Assembly (NCBI GenBank): GCA_021464245.1 | Contig: JADCRB010000068.1 | Coordinates: 5,135,259 to 5,199,258 of the forward strand | Source of the DNA: Carallia brachiata | Lineage: Eukaryota > Streptophyta > Magnoliopsida > Malpighiales > Rhizophoraceae | Reading direction: 5' to 3' | DNA length: 64,000 nucleotides | Notes under the pieces: generated by a model | Told to the model about the DNA's origin: nothing | The model's database searches: none | What the model saw: only the letters and a program-made list of their open reading frames with translations | Shown here: positions 24,112-35,520 of the stretch, piece by piece | How positions within the stretch are numbered: the stretch's first letter is position 1 | How the letters are laid out: every line of letters starts with the position of its first letter | Made by a program: the position numbers and the translations under genes

Positions 24112-24204
24112 ATCCTACCCCACCAAACTTGCAAGAAGCAAAAATAGGCATAGTGATCAATTGTGTGTTTGTGTGAGTAAGAAGGGAAAAAAAAAAAGTC
24201 GAAT

Positions 24205-24806
24205 TTGAATTTGAATTTGAGTAACATGGGGAGAAACGCAGAAGCCATAGTCATTTTGTTCATGTTTGCTGGGGCTGCAGTGGCAGCTGCACAAGCTCCA
24301 CCACCTTCCGTATTGCAATGTGGTGCAAAATGTGCATTGCAGTGCATGAGACCCAGATTCCCCCCTCTAGTAGCCCTTTGTTTTGGTCTCTGCATGATCA
24401 CCTGCAAGAATTCACCACCTCGTCCTGTCTACAACTGCACTTACGCTTGTGCCAAAACAATGTTCACCAACTCCATGAGCATCAATTCCAACAAATTGGG
24501 TAAAATTTTGTTCAGTCAATACTGTCCTTTCAATTTCATCCTCAAATATGGACCTTTCCCCTTATGTTTTGCATATACCCTTCTTCCCACTTTTAATCTT
24601 TTCTTTGTTTTTTTGAAAAAATTTAAACATTTGTAATATGGGTTTTTGGTCACTCACTAACATATATATATTTCATGTTGTTCTTTTTCTTCATTTTCTT
24701 ATTATTATTATTTTTTAAAATTTTTAACATCATGTATTGGCTTGCAGCTGTGGAATCAGTTTCAGATTTTGTGGAGTCCTGCTACAAGTCATGCTCCAAG
24801 GAATGA
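24205..24806 (+). CDS. small secreted cysteine-rich peptide precursor, thionin-like pattern
   Basis: Two exons, 24205-24499 and 24748-24806, split by a GT-AG intron in phase 1, encode 117 residues (110 if the second in-frame Met at 24226 is used; that start has the tighter signal peptide). A hydrophobic signal peptide ending around AAAQA precedes a mature peptide with cysteines in repeated C-x3-C pairs: two sets of C-x3-C-x3-C, then C-x3-C, then a final C-x3-C in exon 2. This spacing resembles plant thionin-like proteins, but family assignment is from pattern only and the function (defence or signalling) is unproven. A proline-rich start of the mature region and a C-terminal acidic stretch are visible. 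A poly-A signal AATAAA lies at 24996-25001. The promoter region is duplicated upstream. Confidence 0.75.
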
Positions 24807-26280
24807 TATTAATTGATTGATTAGTAGCTGCTGGGCTGTCCTTCTAGAATTTATTGTTGCTTCGAATAATGATGTCATAGGGACATTGGAGAAAATTATC
24901 TAAAAAAAAAAAAAAAAGAAAGGAAAGAAAGAGAAGGGTGGAAGGGCTGGACGTTTATTGTACCTACCTTCTCCATTATTTTGTCAAGAATAAGCAATAA
25001 AAATGCATTGATCAGTTAGTTCTTTTTACACATGATTATTTTATGTTATTTTATTTTTATTTTGGTCAAATTACACATGATTATTTTATGCACAGGAGAT
25101 ATATAACGAGAACATGGATGGGGGGAAAGGCCGTGGCCCGTGGGCCTCTGGAGTGCGGCTAATGTGGTGGAATACTAAAGCCTCTCCTATTACTCAACGT
25201 TCAGCATGCTCTTGGCTTTGGGTGGGAAATAGCATTTATTAAAATAGATTCAATTCATCTTAGGAGCCATAGATAAATCTAACTAATTAAATAATACTTC
25301 GAATACATATCAAAACTAAGATTTATTATTTCAATTATTAGGCAAAAAGAACTACTCCTGGTAGTTGGTTGTTAAGCTTATGTATACTAATACTCAAAGC
25401 GAAAGAATTTGAATTCTCGTTCAATTACACGATTAAGTTGAATCAAAATATCAAAAAATAATTGGTCCCATAAGAACAAAAATGATATCATTTTCATGAT
25501 CATCAACCATTTCAGTTAGGTTTAACCAAGATGACCACCCCACGGATTAGCAATTCGACAGATGACCTTTTCTAAAAAACAATTACAAATATAAGTGTAA
25601 GAATTTCGCGTCTTCAGGTATACCATATTTAATGTTTTCAAACCTTCTATCTCTTATCTACTAATACCTAACAAGCGAAATGGTAACTATTTTTGTGTAA
25701 AAAAAAAAAAAATTACCATCGTGATCATCTTCTACTAAATTGAGGTGCTCGTATTGAGGTGCTTCTAGGATCAGACCTGCCTTCTCAATGTGCTTGTCAA
25801 TGTATAAATAAGATTGAGACGATTTCAATGCCAAGATGACTATTACGAGAGCACTAGACTAAACTTCATGATATGAAATTTGATTTGCTCAATTAAAAAC
25901 AATAAAAGAAGAGCCGCACTGTTTTTTTAATAAAAAAATACAAAATCAACGGCAGAAGTAGGCATAGTCTATTTCTAATTAGTCATGAACTAAGAGAAGA
26001 AAGGAGTAGGAAGGAATTTTTGCCACCGGAAACCGAGAGAAGGGAGGGGATTAGGATTAATATGCATTCGGTCAATTTTGCTTCGTTAAAAACAACAATT
26101 GTGCCGGCAATAATCTCCCCACTCCATCACGCCGGTGACGGAACTCCCCACTCATATTATTCCACGTGTCCCCGCCTTTCTTCACCGACGCCGTCAAACC
26201 AATCCACCCCACCTTCTTACCCCCCACCACCTAAATTCATCCGAACAAACGAAGACAACAAACCGACAGAACAAAATTAA
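24807..26280. other. intergenic, includes 3' region of the peptide gene
   Basis: The first 200 bases are the presumed 3' untranslated region, ending after the AATAAA at 24996. The rest is AT-rich spacer. I see no gene. Confidence 0.5.
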
Positions 26281-26281
26281 T

Positions 26282-26314
<33 letters not shown>

Positions 26315-26346
26315 TTTTCTCGGAAAATCTTCAGATCTGTCTTTCC
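26281..26346 (+). promoter_or_regulatory. CT-rich leader (Y-patch/GAGA-like) of the trihelix gene
   Basis: About 40 bases of CTCTCTCTCTTTCTCTCTC-type pyrimidine repeat sit immediately upstream of the start codon at 26347. Such tracts are common in plant core promoters and leaders. Confidence 0.55.
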
Positions 26347-27558
26347 ATGGACGACGACGACGACGTTCATTCACTGTCGGCGGGCACCGGATCTCCCGAA
26401 CCCAACGGCGGCAGAATCACCGTGACGCTGGCCTCCGGGAATTTACCGACGCCGCCGCCTGCGACGACGACTAACCCTCCTCCTGCTACGCAGCAACAGC
26501 AGCAGGTTTCGAAGGCGAACGGCGGCGGAGGAGGAGGAGGAGGAGGAGGAGGGAGGGAGGACTGCTGGAGCGAGGGGGCGACGGGGGTTCTGATTGACGC
26601 GTGGGGAGAACGGTACTTGGAGCTGAGCAGAGGGAATCTGAAGCAGAAGCACTGGAAGGAAGTTGCCGATATTGTCAGCAGCCGAGAGGACTACGCCAAG
26701 TCGGCCAAGACCGATATTCAGTGCAAGAATCGGATCGACACCGTTAAGAAGAAGTATAAGTTAGAGAAGGCGAAGATTGCCGCCGGCGGTGGGCCCAGTC
26801 AGTGGCCCTTTTTCCAACAGTTAGACGAGCTGATCGGTCCTACGGCCAAGATTCCAACTTCACTTCCGTCCAGTAATAGTAAAGTTCCGGTGGGAATCCC
26901 TGTTGGGATCCGTAGTGGTGGTGGCGGTGGTGGTCGGGGAACTGGAAGTGGTCCGTCGTTAAAACGGCATCGGGACCTTTTTGTTCCGGCCAAGGTATCG
27001 GGGGCGAAGGGGAATAATCAGGTGACTAAGAATCATCAGAATTTGAAGGCGCAGTTTCGGAAACGGGGTCAGGCGGAGACAGAGTCGTCTTCAGAGGAGG
27101 AGCAGGAGGAGGAGGAGGAGGAGGAGGAAGAGGAGGCGGATTCCGATGACAGTTTTCCGCCTGAGAAGAGGCCGAGGGTGGTGAAGAGGGAAGTGAATAC
27201 GGGAAATTCAAAGGGAGGGAAAGAAAGGAAAGGGTGGTGGGGCAATTCGGTTAGGATGCTTACTCAAGCAATATTGAAGTTCGGTGAAGCCTACGAGCAA
27301 GCCGAGAGTGCTAAGTTGCAGCAGGTGGTGGAGATGGAGAAGGCGAGAATGAAGTTCGCCAAGGAGCTGGAATTGCAGAGGATGCAGTTTTTCATGAAGA
27401 CCCAGATGGAGATTTCCCAGTTGAAGCATGGGGGAAGGAATGGAGGAAGTGGCAATGCTACAATCAAACATCCTAGTGGTAACAACAATGTCCATAACAA
27501 CAACAACAACAATAATAATAATAACATCAACAATAGTGATAGTGATAACTGTGATTAG
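26347..27558 (+). CDS. trihelix transcription factor, ASIL (6b-interacting) type
   Basis: Single-exon gene, 403 residues. Probably a nuclear DNA-binding regulator; ASIL1/2 relatives repress embryo and seed genes in seedlings, a role I only infer here. The N-terminus is acidic (DDDDD), Pro/Thr-rich, then poly-Gln and poly-Gly. The trihelix (MYB/SANT-like) domain spans about residues 73-145: the first helix starts at W74, followed by [27 protein letters not shown], then [32 protein letters not shown] follows, typical of this subfamily. A basic KRHRD patch near residue 203, a 15-residue Glu-rich block (~245-262) and a KRPRVVKRE nuclear-localisation-like motif come next. A C-terminal coiled-coil (about 310-365, [20 protein letters not shown]) suits dimerisation, and the protein ends in poly-Asn. 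GC content exceeds its surroundings, as usual for coding DNA. Length and intronless structure fit the subfamily. Confidence 0.92.
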   Translation: MDDDDDVHSLSAGTGSPEPNGGRITVTLASGNLPTPPPATTTNPPPATQQQQQVSKANGGGGGGGGGGGREDCWSEGATGVLIDAWGERYLELSRGNLKQKHWKEVADIVSSREDYAKSAKTDIQCKNRIDTVKKKYKLEKAKIAAGGGPSQWPFFQQLDELIGPTAKIPTSLPSSNSKVPVGIPVGIRSGGGGGGRGTGSGPSLKRHRDLFVPAKVSGAKGNNQVTKNHQNLKAQFRKRGQAETESSSEEEQEEEEEEEEEEADSDDSFPPEKRPRVVKREVNTGNSKGGKERKGWWGNSVRMLTQAILKFGEAYEQAESAKLQQVVEMEKARMKFAKELELQRMQFFMKTQMEISQLKHGGRNGGSGNATIKHPSGNNNVHNNNNNNNNNNINNSDSDNCD

Positions 27559-27633
27559 ATTTGTGGGGTTAGAGTTGATGTTGTTTAGTGCTTTAGATTT
27601 ATATTAATTGTTAGGTTTGTCTATGTTGTGTGT

Positions 27634-27660
27634 GGGGGGGTTTGAAAGAATAAACCCCCC
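27634..27660 (+). terminator. poly-A signal inside a G/C hairpin, trihelix gene 3' region
   Basis: GGGGGGG (27634-27640) and CCCCCC (27655-27660) can form a 6-bp all-G:C stem enclosing a 14-base loop that contains AATAAA (27649-27654). The stop codon is about 90 bases upstream, a normal distance for a short 3' untranslated region. Use of this signal is inferred. Confidence 0.45.
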
Positions 27661-30330
27661 TCCCCTCCTTTTTTACTTCCATTGTGATTTAGTAGCTTTG
27701 TATTGGGGATTTCTAGTGTTGGGTCTGTCTGTTTGACATGCTTAATTTTATCACAGTTTTTAACTTCTGGAATTCAGTGACCAACTTGTTTACTTTGCTT
27801 GTAGCTTACATTTGGATGGACTGTAACAGTTCTTTTATTGTAGTGGTAGAATGTCAGTGGCATATTCTGGCTTATTGGTGGTGTTCCTGGCAAGAATCCC
27901 ATAATGAGGGACCAGCTCATTGCCTGTGAATCTAAGGAATGTACAATTACTTCTTTTAATGATTGCTTGCAGCCAGAATGGATAAAGTTTTAGAATGTCC
28001 TGAATCCTGATGGCATCTTCAATTAATTCATATTCAAAGCTTTATTATTTGATTGGTTGATTCTATTACCATTTTCCTGCTTTCTGGAATGCTATGAAGA
28101 TGGGAATTGTCTGTCATTGTTGATCTGCTACTAAGGGTATCCTTGATCACCAGGAATGTCATTAGAACAGTTTATTCTACCCTGAGAAATGCATACTGAA
28201 GAATTTTATAGAATGTGCAGCCACCACTGTAAGTAGCTCTAAATGGAACTCCCCAATTGCATTTTGGAGCAATTGTGGTTCCCCTGAAGAGACGACAAAG
28301 GTAAGAAACTAACTTTTGGCTGAGAAGAAAATGGTGCAACTGGCACAAAAGTTTGAGCAATAAACAAACCCCCCCCCCCCACCGCCCGCCCCCCCCCCCT
28401 CCCCTCCCCCTTCTTTTTTTTTGAAATATCTCTTGGTTCAATTAGTGAGAAAAATAAGCAACTCTGCACAGCACTGTTAAAACTTTGTTTTCGGATCAGG
28501 CAGCTTGAGTTGAGTCCATTGATTGATGGGATGGTTTTTAACCATGCTTTGGCCGTTGTTTAAGATGTAAATTATTCGTATTCCTTCACTGTATGAGAAG
28601 ATGACTTAATTGCTTTGCGGAAAGTCCAGAGAACCACACGTGTTTGTAGATACATTAAAATATCAAAAGGGCTATTTCCAACTCTTTTATAACTTTACAG
28701 AAATTTTGATGAAAGGAGAGTTCCTTTTAAGAATTATTTTTATTGCCTATGGTTACTTGAGGATTGCCCCGCTTAATTTACATAGGGTTCTATGACTCAT
28801 AAGGTCATAAAATTCCTCATCAATGGAGGACACCACAAAATATGGAAATGAGATTGCCTAGCGATGTAATTAATAGGAAGTATAGATCATTACTTTTTTA
28901 TTTAACAAAAAAAAAAGTGTGTTGCACAAATACGTTGGTTATCGTATCTGTGAGACAAAATCAGAATAATTTCGTTTGAATTTTTCATTTAAACTACTTC
29001 TATAGAAGCAAATTTACCACTCGAGTACTCATATATTTGAGTGAGTCTGCCTTACATTTGACTGTGAGATTAATAAGTTTGGAAACTAATATTATATATC
29101 ATGTATAAATTTCATTTAATTGAACTGATGTTAATGAAAAAACTCAAACTTGAATCCACAAAGGGAAGCACACTAATGGTATTCCTACATTTTTTTTCAC
29201 GCATAATATATGCTAAATGAACGTTAGCTTAATTAATAGGCCCAAAATGGATAGACAACTAATGTTGGTCTAAGCCATTGAGTGAAAGTTGTTCATGTGC
29301 CAGTGTGCTATATTATAATTGATGCAAAACTCATCTCTAACGCAACAAAAGACCTAAGATTTGAGTTCTAATTGAAATTAATTAATAAAAAAAAATTAAT
29401 TTGAATGTTAAAAAATCTATGTCTTCTACTAAAAAAATCAGAATTTGTATTATAATTCTTTTCCTCGCCTTTTCCTCTTCCATGATAAGTTATCATTTTC
29501 ACTACCAATAAAAAAAAAAAAATTGTTCACGAGAACTGCAAGGCAAATAATGCCATTTGCTTTATACAAACACGAAGAAGAAAGGTACGTTAGAGAATGT
29601 ATTGCAAGGAGATAAAAATTGTGTGCACTGATGCTTGCAACGTTGATCTTTGTTTTCGTCGTACTATTTGGCATTCCTCTATGCCATCATGGTAAAGGGA
29701 GAGACACGTAGAGAGAAGTGATGATGTGAGACAGACATGGAGAAAGAGAGAGGGCAGAGAAAAGTGGCAAATAGTTTATCTCACAATAATTTATTTTTTT
29801 TTATTTTTTTTAAAATTTGGTATTATTATTTATAAATATAATATATACATAATTTTATATAACATAATTTTTAAATTATTTTTTATATTTCAATTAGACT
29901 TCATTTAATTTTTTTAATTACATCTAAAATAAAATTAATTAAATTAACTAAATAAATGAGTCAAATTAAATTTTTTCTTAATTAAATTAAGCTTCACATC
30001 ATCTAAGAGGTTCCTCTTTACGTGTATTGTTAACTGGATAATTGTCCCAATGAGATGGTAATAATCACGTCATGATAACAAAGAATTTGGTTAAATAGAA
30101 TGCAAAAACATAAGTCCGTTATATTTGCCTTTTTTTTTTTTGGAACGGCAAATCCATTATATTTGCCTCCTATAAGAAACTGATAATTAACACGGTGCTT
30201 GCAATATATGCTTATTTATTATTGTGAATATAGTATATACATAATTTTATATATTACAAATCTATTATATTTTTTATTTTAATTAGAGCTCACTTAAATT
30301 TTTTATTTTCACTCACGATTAATAATGATT
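27661..30330. other. intergenic, no gene supported
   Basis: No coding region is supported. The stretch 27700-28350 has unremarkable composition; from 28880 it becomes AT-rich. Two AT-rich segments share the motif ATATACATAATTTTATAT (near 29844 and 30236), suggesting copies of one short repeat. Confidence 0.45.
28369..28410 (-). repeat. C-rich run, G-quadruplex-capable on the minus strand
   Basis: Twelve C in a row at 28369-28380, then further runs of 3, 11, 4 and 5 or more C within 30 bases. The minus strand therefore has at least four closely spaced G-runs. Run length may be affected by sequencing. Confidence 0.8.
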
Positions 30331-30342
30331 TAACTTGAATCA

Positions 30343-32255
30343 CTTTTACTATAAAATAAAATTTATGAATAAAGGTCAATTTTACTCACAACGTTTTAGT
30401 ATATTTTAAATTTTACTCATAATATTTTTTTGGTTAAATTGATCCATAACGTTATGTCCGTCAGTCTAATTTGGTCCTTCCGTTATTAATGCCGTTAACT
30501 ATGCTGACGAGACCAAAAAGAAATTGACACGTCATTAATTTTTGCCACGTTAGCAACAGTTGCTGACGTGGCATAATAGTTCTTAGGTATAATGGTTAAT
30601 TTGATTCACAAGGTTTCAGTATGTTTTAAATTTCACCTATAACGTTCTTTTTTTGTTAAAATTGATTCATAACGTTACCTCTGTCGGTCTAAATTGGTCC
30701 TTTCGTCTATAACATAGTTAGCTTTGCAGACGTGACATGACGGAGTAACACATCAGTAATTTTTGTCCATGCAGATAACACATCTGTCAGTCTAAATTGG
30801 TCTTTTCGTCTATAATATTAACTTTGACCGATTCACCCTTCTCTATTTGAATGGTAAGAAAAATGCAGATGAGGATGGATCCAAGCCACACTACCGCATG
30901 TTCTAACCGATCCATCCTCATATGTAGTTTTCTGGCCATTCAAACAGAAAATGGTGCATCGGTCAAAACTAACATTATAGACGAAAGGACAAATTTATAC
31001 TGACAGATGTATCATCTACATGAACAAAAATTATTGATGAGTCACTCTGTCGTATCACGTATGCAGAGCTAACAACGTTATAGATGAAATGACCAATTTA
31101 GACTGACAAAGGTAACATTATGGATTAATTTTAACCAAAAAAAAAGAATGTTATGGGTGAAATTTAAAATATATTGAAACCTTATGGATCAAATTAACCA
31201 TTATGCTTAACAACTATCATGTCACGTCAGCAACTGTTGCTGACGTGGCATGCTGACGTGACAAAAATTAATGACGTGTCAACTTCCGTCTGACCACGTT
31301 AGCATAGTTAACGGAGTTATTGATGGAAGGACTAAATTAGACTAATGAACATAACGTTATGAACCAATTTTAACAAAAAAAAAACGTTATGGGTGAAATT
31401 TAAAATATGTTGAAACGTTGTGGGTCAAATTTACCTTTATTCCTAAAATCTATGATCACAAGTTTTTACCCGCTCTATCGTGCGTTGACCCTCCTTATCA
31501 TGTGCCGAGAGAGTAGGGTTTGTTGCCGGTCTCTATCCAACTGTATTGGTCCGAAGTGGCTGTTTCTGTACTCCTCTGTGGGCTCCTTGGGGCCTTGTTG
31601 CCTCTGGTTCGTTGATTTCAACTGTCCATCCAGTTTGGGTTGTGCTTTTGAGGGTCGTCGTCCTACTCTTCATCTGCACTTTCGATCTGCGTTTTTGTTA
31701 GGTCCCTTGCCTCTCCGCCTCCTTCGTCTTGGGCGTGGAGGTGGGGGACCCCCTTTTTTGGAAGGCTCCGACTCTTGTATAACCTTCGTCAATGGATGGA
31801 TTTTGTTTTGGCCTTGAGTTCTGGGTACTCTGCTCTGCCATTGGAGGTTGTTAGCAATGATGCTGCTTCTTTACTCCCGTTTGTAGTCGATTTGATGGGC
31901 GTGTTGGGCTCCATCACAATGGGGTTGTGGTTGCTGGAGATTGCTTTCTTCTTTAGTACCCAAACCTTTAGGGGCTTCTACTACAGTTGTCTAAGGGTTC
32001 GTTTCTCACTGGATTGGGTCCGATGCCTGACCACAGTCGTCCGGCGTGGCAATGGCGGATCCAATGATTGTTTTAGGGATTGCTGTGAGCCTTTGGGCTT
32101 GATTGGGGTGGGTCTCGTCTTGGGCCTCTTACTTGCTTGGTTGTGTATCTGAATTTGGTCTTTGTATTAGGCTGGGACCTAAGCCTCTCACTAGGATTAT
32201 GTACATTTGATTCCTTTAATTTAATGCAATTACCCTTTCTAGTAAAAAAAAAAAA
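30343..32255 (+). mobile_element. 5'-truncated poly-A retroposon (LINE-like 3' part), interrupted by a foldback element
   Basis: Bases 31445-32255 are GC-richer than their surroundings and end in an A-run after CCCTTTCTAGT. A 12-bp sequence, TAACTTGAATCA, occurs immediately after the A-run (32256-32267) and again at 30331-30342, extending to 17 bp with one mismatch. That is the target duplication expected of L1-type retroposition. The foldback element 30368-31444 lies inside the bracketed DNA. The open frames present (31407-31817, 31775-32152) resemble no protein I recognise, so the label LINE rests on the tail and duplication. A processed retrocopy is the alternative. Confidence 0.55.
30368..31444. 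mobile_element. 1.07-kb foldback element with ~520-bp inverted arms
   Basis: The left arm starts AATAAAGGTCAATTTTACTC and the right arm ends GGGTCAAATTTACCTTTATT. The arms stay complementary (imperfectly) to the centre, where GAGGATGGATC (30871-30881) pairs with GATCCATCCTC (30909-30919) around a 27-base loop. Each arm holds two tandem, diverged units (left arm units begin near 30371 and 30593), and each outer unit has its own local hairpin around GTTGCTGACGTGGC. Flanking AAAATTTATG (30358-30367) and AAAATCTATG (31445-31454) match at 9 of 10 and may be the target duplication. There is no coding capacity. Class is uncertain (Foldback or Mutator-like). Confidence 0.8.
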
Positions 32256-32267
32256 TAACTTGAATCA

Positions 32268-35200
32268 TTTTTTAATTAAATCAAATTAGAAAATATCAAT
32301 TACAAATTTTTTGGTGGGCAAATCCAAGATTTGCCTTATTGTCGGCTAGCCATAGTGGACAAGCCTTACCTCCTTCATGATTGGCAATAATAATAATTTT
32401 GTTTTTGTTTTTTCATTTTACTGCATTTCCATGTTTGGCTTAAAAGACATGATTCATGATGTGGAAAATTTCCAGCACTCCCACCATGATGGATTGGTTG
32501 ATTGAAACTGTTAAAATCGATCTCAAACACACTATGGGAATAAATTTTTTTTATTATAAAATTTATTAAAGCGTAAACTATACAATATAAGTAATTTTTA
32601 TAAATTTTATATTTTTTTATCAAGATTAGAATCCATAATTTCAAATATAACAAGTTTATATTATTGATTGTTAAAATGTGTTATGAGAAACAATATACTA
32701 TTATAATTATATGTATGCACATATACATGTAGCAGCCAGTGAGACTGTATAAAACTTTATCCTACTAATCTCAAATTAAAATGTGCATTGCAATTAAGAG
32801 AATGTGTGAGTCCTAGTATTTTCATTCCCTTTTCAGCTTTAGTTAGATTTAGTTCAAAGTTGTTGGCTGATGATCCAAAATTCCAATTATCCCAATTCCC
32901 ACATGAATAAGGCCAAATCATTCGTTATTGGCAGATCCACCTTTTCATGACAAGATCAACACAAATTTCAATAACAAGAAGCAATGGTTTAAGTAAGAAC
33001 CAACAAAATTAATAAATCCAAACTCAGGCTTGAGTTGTTGGCTGAAGTCTATAAGTAGTTCACTTATTAAACTCTAAACAACAAATTCATTAAACTGAAA
33101 CTATAAACAAAACATTCTGATACGATATCAAAAAATTATTTAACATAGAAATTCAAAAATCTTGGAAGTGAAGTTAGTGCAAGTGAAAAACTAAATGAAA
33201 AACTAACATCCCCTTGCAAATTAAATGAAAAAGATAAGAAAAATGAAGGGTATGCGTACAACAAAAGGGCAGAACGCAGAAAAGTCAAAACTCTAAGCAA
33301 CATAATATGGTCCATCCATGTGAAGAAAAATGAGGAAAGTGAGTGTTTGCCATGTATAATGTGCAATGTGTGCATTTTTAGGAGTCTCTTTTTGTCAATA
33401 AAGAAGCAGAGAAGGTGACAAATGAATTTTTGGCCAATTTCATCATCACCAACACATGGGAGTGAAAGGGAATGGAATGGCTGAAATCTGTTTGCAAATT
33501 CAATCCATGTGCCCCTTCATCATGAGCTAAGAAAGATGATGATGAATGGGAAACTCCCTTGTTCTTGTGCCAAAAATACTCCACCTCCATTTTTTTTTCT
33601 TTTTGAACCTCCAAAGCTATTTAATCAACTGGTCAACTTATTTTGATGGTTTGTGAATCAAATCAGAATGATGTTGTTTAATCTACTAATTAAGAATCTG
33701 TAGTACCATTATACAAAGTAACTACTGTAATTGAGTCTCCATCCAACGCCTCTTCAACAATTACTCAATTAGTACCATAAGGATTGCAATCCTCTGGAAC
33801 TAATGAAAAAAGTTACTTCCATCGACAAAATAGAATCAAAGGGCAACAAAATATGGCGTGACAGTATTTAACAATTTCGTTAAGTCAGTGGTCCTCTAAT
33901 TTATTCCATAAAACCAAATACAGTAGGTAGAAGAAGATAAATAGAGTGTGGCATCTCAAAATTGTTGTAGACTTCAATTGGGTCGTAGCAAGTTGAATTA
34001 GTGGTAATAGAAGAAGACAAATTATGCTGGATTTTGAAGAGAGGCGGAACAAATTGTAAAACAGTAGCCAATAATAAGTAATTAAGTTTGTGAAATTCTT
34101 TTTCGAATAATTTTGAGAATACAGCAATTTCTTTTTTTTGTCTGTAAAATCAAAGGCCACGTATGGGAGAGATTGAAGACTAAAAACCTCTTTTAGCTAC
34201 ACTGAAATACACATTTTGACGTCATCTAAACAAAATTTATTTTTTAAAATATAGTAAAAGTTTTTTTAATCATTAATCTTACTAAAAAAGTATTGTAATA
34301 AATAAACTGCACTGTGAATTGTACTGTGAGCCGGCCGCTGGCCGCTCTAACAAAAGATAGCCCAAGTTTAGAGCGAGTGAGAGTGACAATTTGAATTGAA
34401 CTCCGAATCGAAATTTTTATGCCCCATAATCTCAGCACCATCACTTTCAAATTTTGTATTACGAAAGGAGTACGTTAATATTATCAGAAATCAATGCACC
34501 GATTAACAGACGGTTGACCTTGCCTTGAATTTCCGTTGAAAGTACAAGAATGCCCCCTATTTCTGATATTATGGTCCATTTCATTTGATTTTGAGCATAT
34601 TAATATTTTACAACCATACCCTCTTTTGTCTGAGAAGCATTTGGCATGAGCCAAACTTGCTTGATTACACTTACCTATAATAAAATAATATTGTGATAAA
34701 AAAATCCCTTCTTGGTGTTTTTTTTTGACAAAAAAAATTGCTTGTTGGTGTTAATTCATCTTAAATGTGCTTCCTAATAATCATAGATCACGTCATGACA
34801 AGATTTTATGCTTTAAGGGATAGCTCTTTTTTTTTTTTTCACCTGACAGACAAGAAGTAGTTTTTATGCTGGTAAAAATAATCTAAAAATGTATTACCAA
34901 AACAAGTACTAAACACAAGTAAATTTATGCTCTCTAAGTAACTTAACCGTTATTTAAGCCAACAATTTTTGCAGCTAAAAGCAATAATTTTCCATGTGTT
35001 TAAATAAAAAATAGATACAAATCATAATCTCATATTTTTTAAATGGTGCAATGTAAGAGTCTTTAAAGACACTTATTTTAAAGAGGTACAATGACTACTC
35101 GAAGTGACGATCTGTTAGTTATTTGCTGCATCTCTTCCCCCGTAACTTATATTTGAGTCTTGACATTAAAAAATTCATCTATTTCAATTACTTGAGATTT

Positions 35201-35520
35201 AGTAAGAGTACAATTATCGGTTTAAAATTTGTTAATACTGTAATCAGATGTGAAAGAATTTCGTTGGGTCTACTAGTACTCGAATAGTGAGTCTATAGTT
35301 AAAAAAAATTCAAATTAATAAAGATTATTTTATTATTGATCACTATGAATATCTTTTTTATTAAAAGAAAAAAGAAAGAGGTGTGGTGATAATGGACTTC
35401 ACGGTGATTTCCCTTCACCTAGTCACAAGCCTATTTTAGTAATTTGATCAGACAGTCTTTGTCTTTCAAATTTTTGGAAAATGAAGAAAAACAAAAAAGT
35501 TGTTGTCTGAACAGAGAAAG
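32268..35520. other. intergenic, AT-rich, no gene supported
   Basis: No gene is supported. ORFs on either strand are short and without family features. Beyond 34480 the composition alternates between AT-rich spacer and T-runs. Confidence 0.45.

Noticed and set aside
31407..32152. Two overlapping open frames in the retroposon
   Set aside because: The text does not resemble LINE ORF1, ORF2 or any protein I know, and the region is better explained as the non-coding end of a retroposed sequence.
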